Assembly: GCF_964204645.1 (NCBI RefSeq) | Contig: NC_134034.1 | Span: 11,744,462-11,804,461, forward strand | Reading direction: 5' to 3' | DNA length: 60,000 bases | Origin: Tubulanus polymorphus | Taxonomy: Eukaryota > Nemertea > Palaeonemertea > Tubulaniformes > Tubulanidae | Shown here: piece by piece, positions 9,700-20,341 of the stretch | Layout of the letters: each line of letters opens with the position of its first letter | How positions within the stretch are numbered: the first letter of the stretch is position 1 | The notes under the pieces: model-generated | What the model saw: only the letters and a program-made list of their open reading frames with translations | Told to the model about the DNA's origin: nothing | Databases searched by the model: none | Translations under genes and position numbers: made by a program

Positions 9700-11440
9700 C
9701 TTAGGTTGTATTTACATGGTGTTGGTGAGCCTGTAATCAGTTCCTTCGTTGTTGTTGCTGGAGGTGTAGAAGCCGTTTGAGTTATTGCTTGAAAAAATGA
9801 ATAGATTAAAATATGATTTTTAATTCAATTTCGATTCAAGTTGGTGCTGGAATTTGTATAGCAATGTCTTAGGTTGTATTTACATGGTGTTGGTGAGCCT
9901 GTAATGAGTTCCTTCGTTGTTGTTGCTGGAGGTGTAGAAGCCGTTTGAGTTATTGCTTGAAAAAATGAATAGATTAAAATATGATTTTTAATTCAATTTC
10001 GATTCAAGTTGGTGCTGGAATTTGTATAGCAATGTCTTAAGTTGTATTTACATGGTGTTGGTGAGCCTGTAATCAGTTCCTTCGTTGTTGTTGCTGGAGG
10101 TGTAGAAGTCGATGGAGTAATTGCTTGAAAAAATGAAGAGATTGAGTATGATTTTTAATTCAATTTCGATTCGAATTCACGCTGAAATTTGTAGCAATGT
10201 CTTAAGTTGTATTTACATGGTGTTGGTGAGCCTGAAATCAGTTCCTTCGTTGTTGTTGCTGGAGGTGTAGAAGTCGATGGAGTTATTGCTTGAAAAAAAT
10301 GATTAGATTAAAGTATGATTTTTAATTCAATTTAAATTGATGCTGGAATTTGTAGCAATGTCTTAAGTTGTATTTACATGGTGTTGGTGAGCCTGTAATC
10401 AGTTCCTTCGTTGTTGTTGCTGGAGGTGTAGAAGTCGATGGAGTTATTGCTTGAAAAAATGAATAGATTAAAGTATGATTTTTAATTCAATTTCGATTCG
10501 AATTCACGCTGAAATTTGTAGCAATGTCTTAAGTTGTATTTACATGGTGTTGGTGAGCCTGAAATCAGTTCCTTCGTTGTTGTTGCTGGAGGTGTAGAAG
10601 CCGTTTGAGTTATTGCTTGAAAAAAATGATTAGATTAAAGTATGATTTTTAATTCAATTTAGATTCAAATTGGTGCTGGAATTTGTAGCAATGTCTTAAG
10701 TTGTATTTACATGGTGTTGGTGAGCCTGAAATCAGTTCCGTCGTTGTTGTTGCTGGAGGTGTAGAAGTCGATGGAGTTATTGCTTGAAAAAATGAAAGGA
10801 TTAAGATATGATTTTTAATTCAATTTCGATTCGAATTCACGCTGAAATTTGTAGCAATGTCTTAAGTTGTATTTACATGGTGTTGGTGAGCCTGAAATCA
10901 GTTCCTTCGTTGTTGTTGCTGGAGGTGTAGAAGTCGATGGAGTTATTGCTTGAAAAAAATGATTAGATTAAAGTTTGATTTTTAATTCAATTTAGATTCA
11001 AATTGATGCTGGAATTTGTAGCAATGTTTTAAGTTGTATTTACATGGTGTTGGTGAGCCTGTAATGAGTTCCTTCGTTGTTGTTGCTGGAGGTGTAGAAG
11101 CCGTTTGAGTTATTGCTTGAAAAAATGATTAGATTAAAGTATGATTTTTAATTCAATTTCGATTCGAATTCACGCTGAAATTTGTATAGCAATGTCTTAA
11201 GTTGTATTTACATGGTGTTGGTGAGCCTGAAATCAGTTCCTTCGTTGTTGTTGCTGGAGGTGTAGAAGCCGTTTGAGTTATTGCTTGAAAAAATGAATAG
11301 ATTAAAGTATGATTTTTAATTCAATCTCGATTCAAATTGATGCTGTGTCTTAAATCATATTTACATGGTGTTGGTGAGCCTGTAATCAGTTCCGTCGTTG
11401 TTTGCATTGGTGGAGCCGTTGAAGTTTGTGCTTGAAAATC
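9700..11440. repeat. Tandem array of 11 exon-plus-intron units, period 153-168 bases
   Basis: The repeat unit contains a complete exon and a complete intron. Distances between successive units, left to right, are 168, 168, 165, 161, 166, 167, 166, 167, 168 and 153 bases. Intron bodies are also well conserved (tatgatttttaattcaatt). Confidence 0.95.
9716..11430 (-). CDS. Eleven tandem 24-residue PTS exons, each with its own intron
   Basis: Exons lie at 11365-11430, 11212-11283, 11044-11115, 10877-10948, 10711-10782, 10544-10615, 10378-10449, 10217-10288, 10052-10123, 9884-9955 and 9716-9787. All are 72 bases except the first, which is 66. Each has acceptor ttcaag, donor GTAAAT and phase 1 ends, so the joined product is a head-to-tail 24-residue repeat: ITQTAS or ITPSTS, then TPPATTTKELI, then TGSPTPS or SGSPTPS. 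Introns are only 81-96 bases. Variant codons are shuffled among copies, pointing to continuing exchange. The first unit (11365) is the most divergent and borders the 4.3 kb PTS exon. Confidence 0.9.
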
Positions 11441-12347
11441 AAAATTAACAACAAGTTTTACTTTTCAGTTTTCAGTGCGTAAATCCTTAAATGCAATATT
11501 GTGACAGTAGACAGCGCTCGCTAAGGACCTGATTGCGCTTCACGAGAATATATCTAAAAACGTTGCTACTCCCATTCATAACGATGACGACCCATCCCTG
11601 TTTTGACTACCCCGGAATTCGTGTAGAATTCTGAGTAAATTCACTGTCCTTGCGAGATCCGAGCCAAGCGTGCAGTTATCAAAAGCAATGAGATAGGAGA
11701 GATTGCAGGGAAGTGGTTCGTTTCTTCTACCCCAGCTACCCGCGAATCTAATCTTCCATTTCAAATACATCTGTAACAGTGTCATCACCAAAGTGAAAAT
11801 AGTTCATTCTTTTTCTAATGTCATGCTTCATTTTACATCGTCATTCGTGCGATTTTAGTATTCGAATTTGCAATCGTTATCGAGAATAGATTTACTGATT
11901 GAGGCAGGTCTCGACGGAAGAAAGCGTTCTCGTTTATAGCTTCGGCGAAACATATTGGATTGAAGCGCGAATAACTATTGCGCTACCACGCGGCCTAGCA
12001 TTGAACTACGGACGGTATTCCAGAATGTTCTAAGTGTGTAATCTAATCAAAACGAAGAACAATATCGACCAACCGAAACATGCCTCAACCTGACTTCATT
12101 CAAATGATTGTACAAACACATGCTTGGGGCTAAATTAGGAAAAACTCTGTTGCAAAAATATGCAAACAACAGTTTGAGTTGAAAACAACAGACGGGTCAT
12201 GTAACGCGGCTAAGTCTTAAGAATTGATACATGCACCATCGATCAAAAATTATTAAATACCAATAATAATGAAAAACATGCTTCCATCGTTAATATCATG
12301 CACGTTGAAAAAGTAACCATGCATCGATAACAAGATACAAGGCTTAC
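11431..12347 (-). other. Intron of about 920 bases, nothing recognised
   Basis: Separates the tandem exon array from the 4.3 kb PTS exon. Unique-looking sequence; no element identified. Confidence 0.5.
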
Positions 12348-15300
12348 CGGTAGGAGGTCTTGTTGTAGGGCCAGTAGGAGGTCCAGTTGTGGGGCCAGTA
12401 GGAGGTCTAGTTGTGGGGCCAGTAGGAGGTCCAGTTGTAGGGCCAGTAGGAGGTCCTGTTGTAGGGCCAGTAGGAGGTCCTGTTGTAGGGCCAGTAGGAG
12501 GTCCTGTTGTAGGTCCAGTAGGAGGTCCCGTTGTAGGGCCAGTAGGAGGTCCTGTTGTAGGGCCAGTAGGAGGTCCTGTTGTAGGGCCAGTAGGAGGTCC
12601 TGTTGTAGGTCCAGTAGGAGGTCCTGTTGTAGGTCCAGTAGGAGGTCCTGTTGTAGGGCCAGTAGGAGGTCCTGTTGTAGGTCCAGTAGGAGGTCCTGTT
12701 GTAGGGCCAGTAGGAGGTCCTGTTGTAGGTCCAGTAGGAGGTCCTGTTGTAGGTCCAGTAGGAGGTCCTGTTGTAGGTCCAGTAGGAGGTCCTGTTGTAG
12801 GGCCAGTAGGAGGTCCTGTTGTAGGTCCAGTAGGAGGTCCTGTTGTGGGGCCAGTAGGAGGTCCTGTTGTAGGTCCAGTAGGAGGTCCTGTTGTAGGTCC
12901 AGTAGGAGGTCCTGTTGTAGGTCCAGTGGCAGGTCCAGTTGTGGGGCTAGTAGGAGGTCCTGTTGTAGGTCCAGTGGCAGGTCCTGTTGTAGGTCCAGTA
13001 GGAGGTCCTGTTGTAGGTCCAGTAGGAGGTCCTGTTGTGGGGCCAGTAGGAGGTCCTGTTGTAGGTCCAGTAGGAGGTCCTGTTGTAGGTCCAGTAGGAG
13101 GTCCTGTTGTAGGTCCAGTGGCAGGTCCAGTTGTGGGGCCAGTAGGAGGTCCTGTTGTAGGTCCAGTGGCAGGTCCTGTTGTAGGTCCAGTAGGAGGTCC
13201 TGTTGTAGGGCCAGTAGGAGGTCCTGTTGTAGGTCCAGTAGGAGGTCCTGTTGTAGGTCCAGTAGGAGGTCTTGTAGTAGGTCCAGTAGGAGGTCTTGTT
13301 GTAGGGCCAGTAGGAGGTCCAGTTGTGGGGCCAGTAGGAGGTCCAGTTGTGGGGCCAGTAGGAGGTCCAGTTGTAGGGCCAGTAGGAGGTCCTGTTGTAG
13401 GGCCAGTAGGAGGTCCTGTTGTAGGGCCAGTAGGAGGTCCTGTTGTAGGTCCAGTAGGAGGTCCCGTTGTAGGGCCAGTAGGAGGTCCTGTTGTAGGGCC
13501 AGTAGGAGGTCCTGTTGTAGGTCCAGTAGGAGGTCCTGTTGTAGGTCCAGTGGCAGGTCCTGTTGTAGGTCCAGTAGGAGGTCCTGTTGTAGGGCCAGTA
13601 GGAGGTCCTGTTGTAGGGCCAGTAGGAGGTCCTGTTGTAGGTCCAGTAGGAGGTCCTGTTGTAGGTCCAGTAGGAGGTCCTGTTGTAGGGCCAGTAGGAG
13701 GTCCTGTTGTAGGTCCAGTAGGAGGTCCTGTTGTAGGGCCAGTAGGAGGTCCTGTTGTAGGGCCAGTAGGAGGTCCAGTTGTAGGGCCAGTAGGAGGTCC
13801 TGTTGTAGGTCCAGTAGGAGGTCCTGTTGTAGGTCCAGTAGGAGGTCCTGTTGTAGGTCCAGTAGGAGGTCCTGTTGTGGGGCCAGTAGGAGGTCCTGTT
13901 GAAGGGCCAGTAGGAGGTTTTGTTTGAGGTCGTGTAGGTGTTCCCGTTATTGGTGGACTAGTCGGCATGACAGTGGTTAATTCTGACGTTTTTCGTTGGC
14001 TCGTAGGTGAAACAGTTGACATCACAGTAATAGGGCTGGTAATTGGTTTTTTAGTCGGATGGGCGGTAGTCTCAGTGTGTGGCCTGGTTGGATGTCGGCC
14101 AGTCGGTGTTCCAGAAGGTGGACCAGTCGGTGTTCCAGATGGTGGACCAGTCGGTGTTCCAGATGGTGGACCAGTCGGTGTCCCAGAAGGTGGACCAGTC
14201 GGTGTTCCAGAAGGTGGACCAGTCGGTGTTCCAGATGGTGGACCAGTCGGTGTCCCAGAGGGTGGACCAGTCGGTGTTCCAGAAGGTGGACCAGTCGGTG
14301 TTCCAGAAGGTGGACCAGTCGGTGTTCCAGAAGGTGGACCAGTCGGTGTTCCAGAGGGAGGCCCAGTCGGTGTCCCAGAAGGTGGACCCGTCGGTGTTCC
14401 AGAGGGAGGGCCAGTAGGTGTTCCAGAAGGTGGACCAGTCGGTGTTCCAGAAGGTGGACCAGTCGGTGTTCCAGATGGTGGACCAGTCGGTGTTCCAGAT
14501 GGCGGACCAGTCGGTGTTCCAGAAGGTGGACCAGTCGGTGTTCCAGAGGGTGGACCAGTCGGTGTTTCAGATGGTGGACCAGTCGGTGTTCCAGATGGTG
14601 GACCAGTCGGTGTTCCAGAGGGAGGGCCAGTAGGTGTTCCAGAGGGTGGACCAGTCGGTGTTTCAGATGGTGGACCAGTCGGTGTTCCAGATGGTGGACC
14701 AGTCGGTGTTCCAGAGGGAGGGCCAGTCGGTGTTCCAGAGGGTGGGCCAGTCGGTGTTCCAGAGGGAGGACCAGTAGGTGTTCCAGATGGTGGGCCAGTC
14801 GGTGTACCAGAGGGTGGACCAGTCGGTGTTCCAGAGGGTGGACCAGTCGGTGTTCCAGAGGGTGGACCAGTCGGTGTTCCAGATGGAGGACCAGTCGGTG
14901 TTTCAGAGGGAGGACCAGTAGGTGTTCCAGAGGGTGGACCAGTCGGTGTTCCAGAGGGTGGACCAGTCGGTGTTCCAGAGGGTGGACCAGTCGGTGTTCC
15001 AGAAGGTGGACCAGTCGGTGTTCCAGATGGAGGCACAGTCGGTGTCCCAGAGGGTGGACCAGTCGGTGTTCCAGAGGGTGGACCAGTCGGTGTTCCAGAA
15101 GGTGGACCAGTCGGTGTTCCAGATGGAGGCCCAGTCGGTGTCCCAGAGGGTGGACCAGTCGGTGTTCCAGAGGGAGGGCCAGTCGGTGTTCCAGAGGGTG
15201 GACCAGTCGGTGTTCCAGAGGGTGGACCAGTCGGTGTTCCAGATGGAGGCCCAGTCGGTGTCCCAGAGGGTGGACCAGTTGGTGTTCCAGAAGGTGGACC

Positions 15301-16685
15301 AGTCGGTGTTCCAGATGGAGGCCCAGTCGGTGTTCCAGAAGGTGGACCAGTCGGTGTTCCAGATGGAGGCCCAGTCGGTGTCCCAGAGGGTGGACCAGTC
15401 GGTGTTCCAGAGGGAGGGCCAGTCGGTGTTCCAGAGGGTGGACCAGTCGGTGTTCCAGAGGGTGGACCAGTCGGTGTTCCAGAGGGTGGACCAGTCGGTG
15501 TTCCAGATGGTGGACCAGTCGGTGTTCCAGATGGTGGACCAGTCGGTGTTCCTGAGGGTGGACCAGTCGGTGTTCCAGAGGGTGGACCAGTCGGTGTTCC
15601 AGATGGTGGACCAGTCGGTGTTCCAGAGGGTGGACCAGTCGGTGTCCCAGACGGTGGGCCAGTCGGTGTTCCAGAGGGAGGGCCAGTAGGTGTTCCAGAA
15701 GGTGGACCAGTTGGTGTTCCAGAGGGTGGACCAGTTGGTGTCCCAGAGGGAGGACCAGTAGGTGTTCCAGAGGGTGGACCAGTCGGTGTTCCAGATGGAG
15801 GACCAGTCGGTGTTCCAGAGGGAGGACCAGTAGGTGTTCCAGAGGGAGGGCCAGTAGGTGTTCCAGAGGGAGGGCCAGTAGGTGTTCCAGAAGGTGGACC
15901 AGTAGGTGTTCCAGAGGGTGGACCAGTTGGTGTTCCAGAGGGAGGAACAGTCGGTGTTCCAGATGGTGGACCAGTCGGTGTTCCAGAGGGTGGACCAGTC
16001 GGTGTTCTAGAAGGTGGACTTGTCGGTGTCCCAGAGGGTGGACCAGTCGGTGTTCCAGAGGGTGGACCAGTCGGTGTTCTAGAAGGTGGACTTGTCGGTG
16101 TTCCAGAAGGTGGACCAGTCGGTGTTCTAGAAGGTGGACTTGTCGGTGTTCCAGAGGGTGGACTAGTCGGTGTTCCAGATGGTGGATTTGTCGGTGTTCC
16201 AGAGGGTGGACCAGTCGGTGTTCCAGAAGGTGGACCAGTAGGTGTTCCAGAAGGTGGGCCAGTCGGCGTTCTAGATGATGGGCCAGTCGGTGTTCCAGAG
16301 GGAGGGCCAGTCGGTGTTCCAGAGGGTGGACCAGTCGGTGTTCCCGAGGGTTTACCAGTCGGTGTTCCAGATGGTGGGCTACTCGGTGTTCCAGAGGATG
16401 GCCTAATCGATGAACCAGTCGTTGGGGTTCCAACAGATGTCGTTGGTCCTGTTCCTACAGTTGTTGGTCTCACTACAATAGTAGTTGCTGGTCCCGTCCC
16501 TATAGTAGTTTGTGGCCCAGGGGTTCCTACGGTAGTTGTTGGTCCTGTTCGTTCAGTCGACGGTCCAGTCAGAGGTCCAGTTGTTTGTCTAGTCGAATAT
16601 GTAAGGGTAGATGATACAGATGGTGTGGGTGTTAGAGGCGGTGAGGTCGGGGTACTCTGTAAAACTGTTGAGCCTGATGTAGGTT
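12348..16685 (-). CDS. 4.3 kb PTS exon, two 8-residue repeat arrays (about 1,446 residues)
   Basis: One uninterrupted exon (acceptor ttcacag, donor GTAAGC, phase 1 both ends). About 95 residues of irregular Thr/Ser/Pro sequence lead into about 96 units of GTPTGPPS (14085-16400). A short non-repeat hinge with TTVMPTSPP follows, then about 65 units of GPTTGPPT (12348-13925). Both arrays have 24-base DNA units, so copy change keeps frame. There is no Cys. Dense Thr/Ser next to Pro predicts mucin-type O-glycosylation; Gly-Pro density predicts an extended chain. Other frames on both strands are also open but have no flanking domains. Confidence 0.9.
12360..13925. repeat. 24-base coding minisatellite, GPTTGPPT type
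   Basis: About 65 tandem units of ggtccagtaggaggtcctgt plus gta on the plus strand. Unit variants include ggtccagtggcaggt, which changes Pro to Ala. Confidence 0.95.
14085..16400. repeat. 24-base coding minisatellite, GTPTGPPS type
   Basis: About 96 tandem units of ggtgttccagagggtggacc plus agtc. The right end (about 16000-16400) is more diverged, with gttctagaaggtggacttgt units. Confidence 0.95.
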
Positions 16686-16901
16686 CTGTGAAAGCATGTA
16701 AAGTATGTCAATCAATTTATCATATCTATTCGCAGAAAATGTTGTCGTTACTTAATACGTTTAACTTCATCTTAAAGATCGCGCCATCATATTCGATATA
16801 GGTTTTAACTTTGCGCCTTTATTTCTAGTGATGAAATACATACATTAATGTTTAAGTAAAGTGTTTTGTGAACAAACGCTTGAGAGTAATTTTCAACTTA
16901 C

Positions 16902-17339
16902 TTCCTGGACATATGTAAACCATCCAATTTAGTTTGAAGTTGGGCACATCTTTCTGAACTGTCGTTTTTGGAACCACTTTGATCATTTTAACCTCGGTCT
17001 CTTTACCGACTACTGTGCTGTTCGCTACATTACTAAACTCGGCCCATACTTCGTACTCATTCGTATTTGGCTTCATGATATAAACGGTTCCCGTATCAAC
17101 GTTCCCGTCGAATTTGATTTTCTCCAGTAAAGGATTCGGGGACACGCCATTCGATTGAATTTCGACTTCTATGTATGGGTTATTCGCCGTAACCGGCACA
17201 ACCCAACTCGTGCCTTTTCCGGTTTTAGATTGTGCTGGATTGCTGTTTGCGATGCTTGATGTAAATGCATTATCACTTATTTCAGTTTCGGGATTAGATC
17301 CCATCACTTCGATAATGTCTTCTTTTTGACATTTCTTTG
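16902..17339 (-). CDS. Discoidin-like module (single exon)
   Basis: The acceptor tttcag and donor GTAAGT bound 438 bases. It opens with KKCQKEDIIEV and closes with MVYICPG, the Cys bracket typical of this gene's modules. TSWVVPV supplies the conserved Trp; PYIEVEIQ and EVKMIKVVP are beta strands in the same order as the other copies. The sequence is divergent from the four near-identical exons at 32-40 kb. It precedes the 4.3 kb PTS exon. Carbohydrate or matrix binding is inferred from the fold only. Confidence 0.85.
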
Positions 17340-17804
17340 CTGAAAAATTGCATATTTATGATGTAGTGATAATGTGTTCGCATGGTGAGTGAGTAAGTTA
17401 TCTCTGTAAAGGTTAAGCTTCGAGTGATATATGAGACTCTACTGCGACCCACTCGCGAGTTGTGAGAATTGACCATATTGCAAGTTGGTGATGGAAAATA
17501 CGTTGGGTTGATGACGACGGCCGAGTTTTGAAGAGTTTACAGTGCCATCTTTGTTATTTAAGTAAATGTTATATTCGGTGGTATAATGATCCCCGAATAC
17601 GAAGATTCGACAACCTAAATCTGTTGACCTGTAGTCTAAAAGAAGACGATTTTATTTGTTGAATCGTCATATTGTGGGATTTTTATACACGCCTCATTAT
17701 AGACGGTGACTATAGTCTGAATTGATTTTGATGTAATGGATGAATTTGAGTTATTTTCTACTCTCCTTTAAAGCCATCCCTGTTATTAGTACAATTTTAC
17801 TTAC
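17340..17804 (-). other. Intron of 465 bases, nothing recognised
   Basis: No repeat or gene seen. Confidence 0.45.
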
Positions 17805-17840
17805 GTGGTGGTGAAGTGGTCGTGATTGGCGCCGTGGAAC
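17805..17840 (-). CDS. 12-codon Thr/Pro linker exon
   Basis: A 36-base exon (acceptor atatag, donor GTAAGT), phase 1 at both ends, with TTTSPPP. It links the 10-Cys exon at 18995 to the discoidin-like module at 17339. Confidence 0.7.
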
Positions 17841-18619
17841 CTATATCGCAGAAAGGTAAGATATGAAAAACAACGTTAGAAAGTAATCAAAATAATCATT
17901 TCAAATACAACTGTCTTATTGACTTGATGTTCAGCGAATGTACAGCCTTGCTTAAACTAGAATCGATCTATGTATAAAGATGGAGTCGGTTTGAAGTGTC
18001 TAGTGTAGGCAAGGCGTTTGGTGCTTTGACGATTATGCGAGAAGCCGAATCGCAATTCTGTTTGTTGATACGTCGATGAAACCTTTTCTTATTCAAAAAC
18101 AAAGGGCCATTTAATAGACTGATTTTACCTTTAAACCGCAGGCAAACTTCATTCATTTTCGATCGGGTTAGCTCCTCGGTAAAGGCATATAAAACAATTC
18201 TATAAAACTGGCCCCACTGGTACGGAAGAGTCGAAGACATGTATAAATTCTGTCTGTCAGATTCAATACGTTACAACTAAACGTATCTTACATCGGAAAA
18301 AAATACATCCTAAATGTGTGTAACTGCATATTATTGAAACGGGTTTACCACAGCATACCGCTGTACAAAAGGACGAATTCAGAACGATTGACCAAACCGT
18401 TGAATATAAATCGACACAAACAGTTTTAATGGATAACGAGAGAAAATCGAACGAACAGACGAAGTATTTTACAGGACACTGTAAGACCAGCCCGAGTAGC
18501 AAGAAGACGTAGGTAACGTGTGATTTATCCTACAATTCTACAATGCTGCAATAAAGAATAGCTGAAAGTTTATGAAATGATTGTGTTGTAAGCATTAACA
18601 ATACATCGACGAAGAATGC

Positions 18620-18864
<245 letters not shown>

Positions 18865-18994
18865 AAAGATGGTATTTATCAACCAACAAACAGCCACTGC
18901 CGAGTCCGAAACGGATAATACACAAACGCATCTATCTGACTTTGAACTGGCGAAAGCGATATAATACGAAGCGGACATTACATTTTTGACTTAC

Positions 18995-19150
18995 TAACAC
19001 AACTGGGTTCGGTAGTGTTTTGGCAATAAGTTCTACCGTTAAACTCAAAACCTTCAAAACCATTTGGGCATTTACAGAACCTGCAGAGCTCGTTATACGT
19101 GACGTCACCCAAGCATTTGCATCCGGTGCAAATGCAAAAAGTTTTACATT
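18995..19150 (-). CDS. 10-Cys module exon
   Basis: A 156-base exon (acceptor tgtatag, donor GTAAGT), phase 1 at both ends. Ten Cys: CICTGCKC, ELCRFCKCP and NGRTYC are the clear motifs, with NTT as a likely N-glycosylation site. The protein is identical to that coded at 51157-51312 and related to that at 23315-23470. The Cys count fits a TIL-like domain but the close CxCxxCxC spacing is unusual, so the family is uncertain. Confidence 0.85.
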
Positions 19151-19245
19151 CTATACAAAATGAATATAACACAGGAAACTTTAACAATTGATGAAATGTA
19201 CACGTCCCTGAGCGATGTCATTAAACGGTGCAGCAAACAACTCAC

Positions 19246-19299
19246 GTCCATAGGTAACTGTTGTAGAAGTTGTTGTAACTGCGAATTCGCTAACACCCC
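19246..19299 (-). CDS. 18-codon PTS linker exon
   Basis: A 54-base exon (acceptor taacag, donor GTGAGT), phase 1 at both ends, beginning GVSEFAV and then Thr-rich. The same linker recurs before each 10-Cys exon, at 23566 and 51408. Confidence 0.78.
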
Positions 19300-19566
19300 C
19301 TGTTAAATAATTTTGAAACAGATTACTCGCCTGATCTTGTAAACAGGTGTTTAGAGATTTGAATCATAATTTTGTAAAACCATAGCAGCTTTTGCGAAAA
19401 CTAACAGTTTTGGAAGAGAACACATTTTTAATTACGCAGAGGCAAAGAGAAAATACATTATTCGAATGTCAATGAATTGACAAGGTTGATGTAGAATTGC
19501 TGCTGAAGTGAAGTGAAAGATGTTAGATATTGTTTCGGGTACCAGAATCGGGAGATTTTTGCCTAC

Positions 19567-20232
19567 CTACAGTAGTTGTTGTCCCTACAGTAGCTGTTGG
19601 TGCTGGTGTGGCCAAAGTAGTTGTTGTTCCTAGTGTCCCTATAACTGTTGTTGTTCCTGGTGTACTGGTGGTAGTACTAGGTTTTAGTGTTCCTACAGTT
19701 GTTGTTGGTGCGCGGGTACTTTCAGTAGGTTGAATACCGATGCATGCATTGATTACAACATCAGATATTATTGGTTGTGTTTTCTTCTTTCCAACGATCG
19801 AAATCCTTATGAATGGTTCGTTAACATCCGATCCGAAAGAGTACACGATGCTTCCATTGAATTGTTTCCATTTGTGTTCCCTTTTGTACTTGCTTCCGTC
19901 TTTGCTAGTGAGCAGTTGAACTTTGGCCACCGATTGAGGTTTAAATGAAATCCATCTCAGTTGTACTTTTGTGGCAGATTTGATTTCGTAGGTGATATCA
20001 CCTGTTTTCTTGTTTGTTGGTGGTGACCACAACCCCCCTACGCTTTTTAGTGACTTGTAGCCATCTTTTGGGTCATTTATTTGAAAATTAGTCGAGACAG
20101 AATCGAAAGTTGTTGGTATACAAAGCTCGGGGCTTGTCGTTATTTTAGTCGTCGTTTGCGTGGTTGTTGCAGCTGGTTTTGTCGGTTTCGTAGGAGTAGT
20201 ATTCGTAGTTGATGGTGTAATCGTGGATGTTT
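19567..20232 (-). CDS. PTS linker, discoidin-like module and PTS tail in one exon
   Basis: The acceptor gatag and donor GTAGGC bound 666 bases. Order: about 40 residues of Thr/Pro/Lys linker (ETSTITPST); module from ELCIP through LWSPPTN, the strand VQLRWISF and TSKDGSKY to VINACIGIQ; then a tail of GTTTV units. First and last Cys bracket the module. The copy at 51729-52394 differs at only a few residues. A more diverged relative is at 56485-56991. Confidence 0.88.
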
Positions 20233-20341
20233 CTATCAGGAAAACGAACAGAACATTATCTCAAAAGTAAATCTAGTTACACACACGTCTATTCGAGATC
20301 ATCACATATGAATAAAACAAAATGAGATATTGCAAAATTAC

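Larger units (their letters stand above)
18866..20335. repeat. Segmental duplication, copy 1
   Basis: About 1.47 kb closely matching 51030-52497 at an offset of about 32,160 bases. It carries three exons and their introns. The match stops just outside the donor of the PTS exon at 20342. Confidence 0.93.

Noticed and set aside
9700-11440. CRISPR-like array of repeats with spacers
   Set aside because: Both parts of the unit are conserved, the conserved blocks are an exon and an intron, and the setting is an animal genome.
12348-13925. Collagen-like Gly-Pro triplets
   Set aside because: Gly does not recur every third residue; the period is eight residues.
14022-16433. Minus-strand 803-codon frame of Leu-Glu-His-Arg repeats
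   Set aside because: A second frame of the same minisatellite. It ends without a splice site in phase with the neighbouring exons.
12389-16801. Plus-strand frames of 512 and 944 codons rich in Gly-Pro-Val
   Set aside because: They are the antisense of the PTS exon. No splice-linked domains, no composition change at their ends and no plus-strand partners; the minus strand has Cys modules joined in phase.
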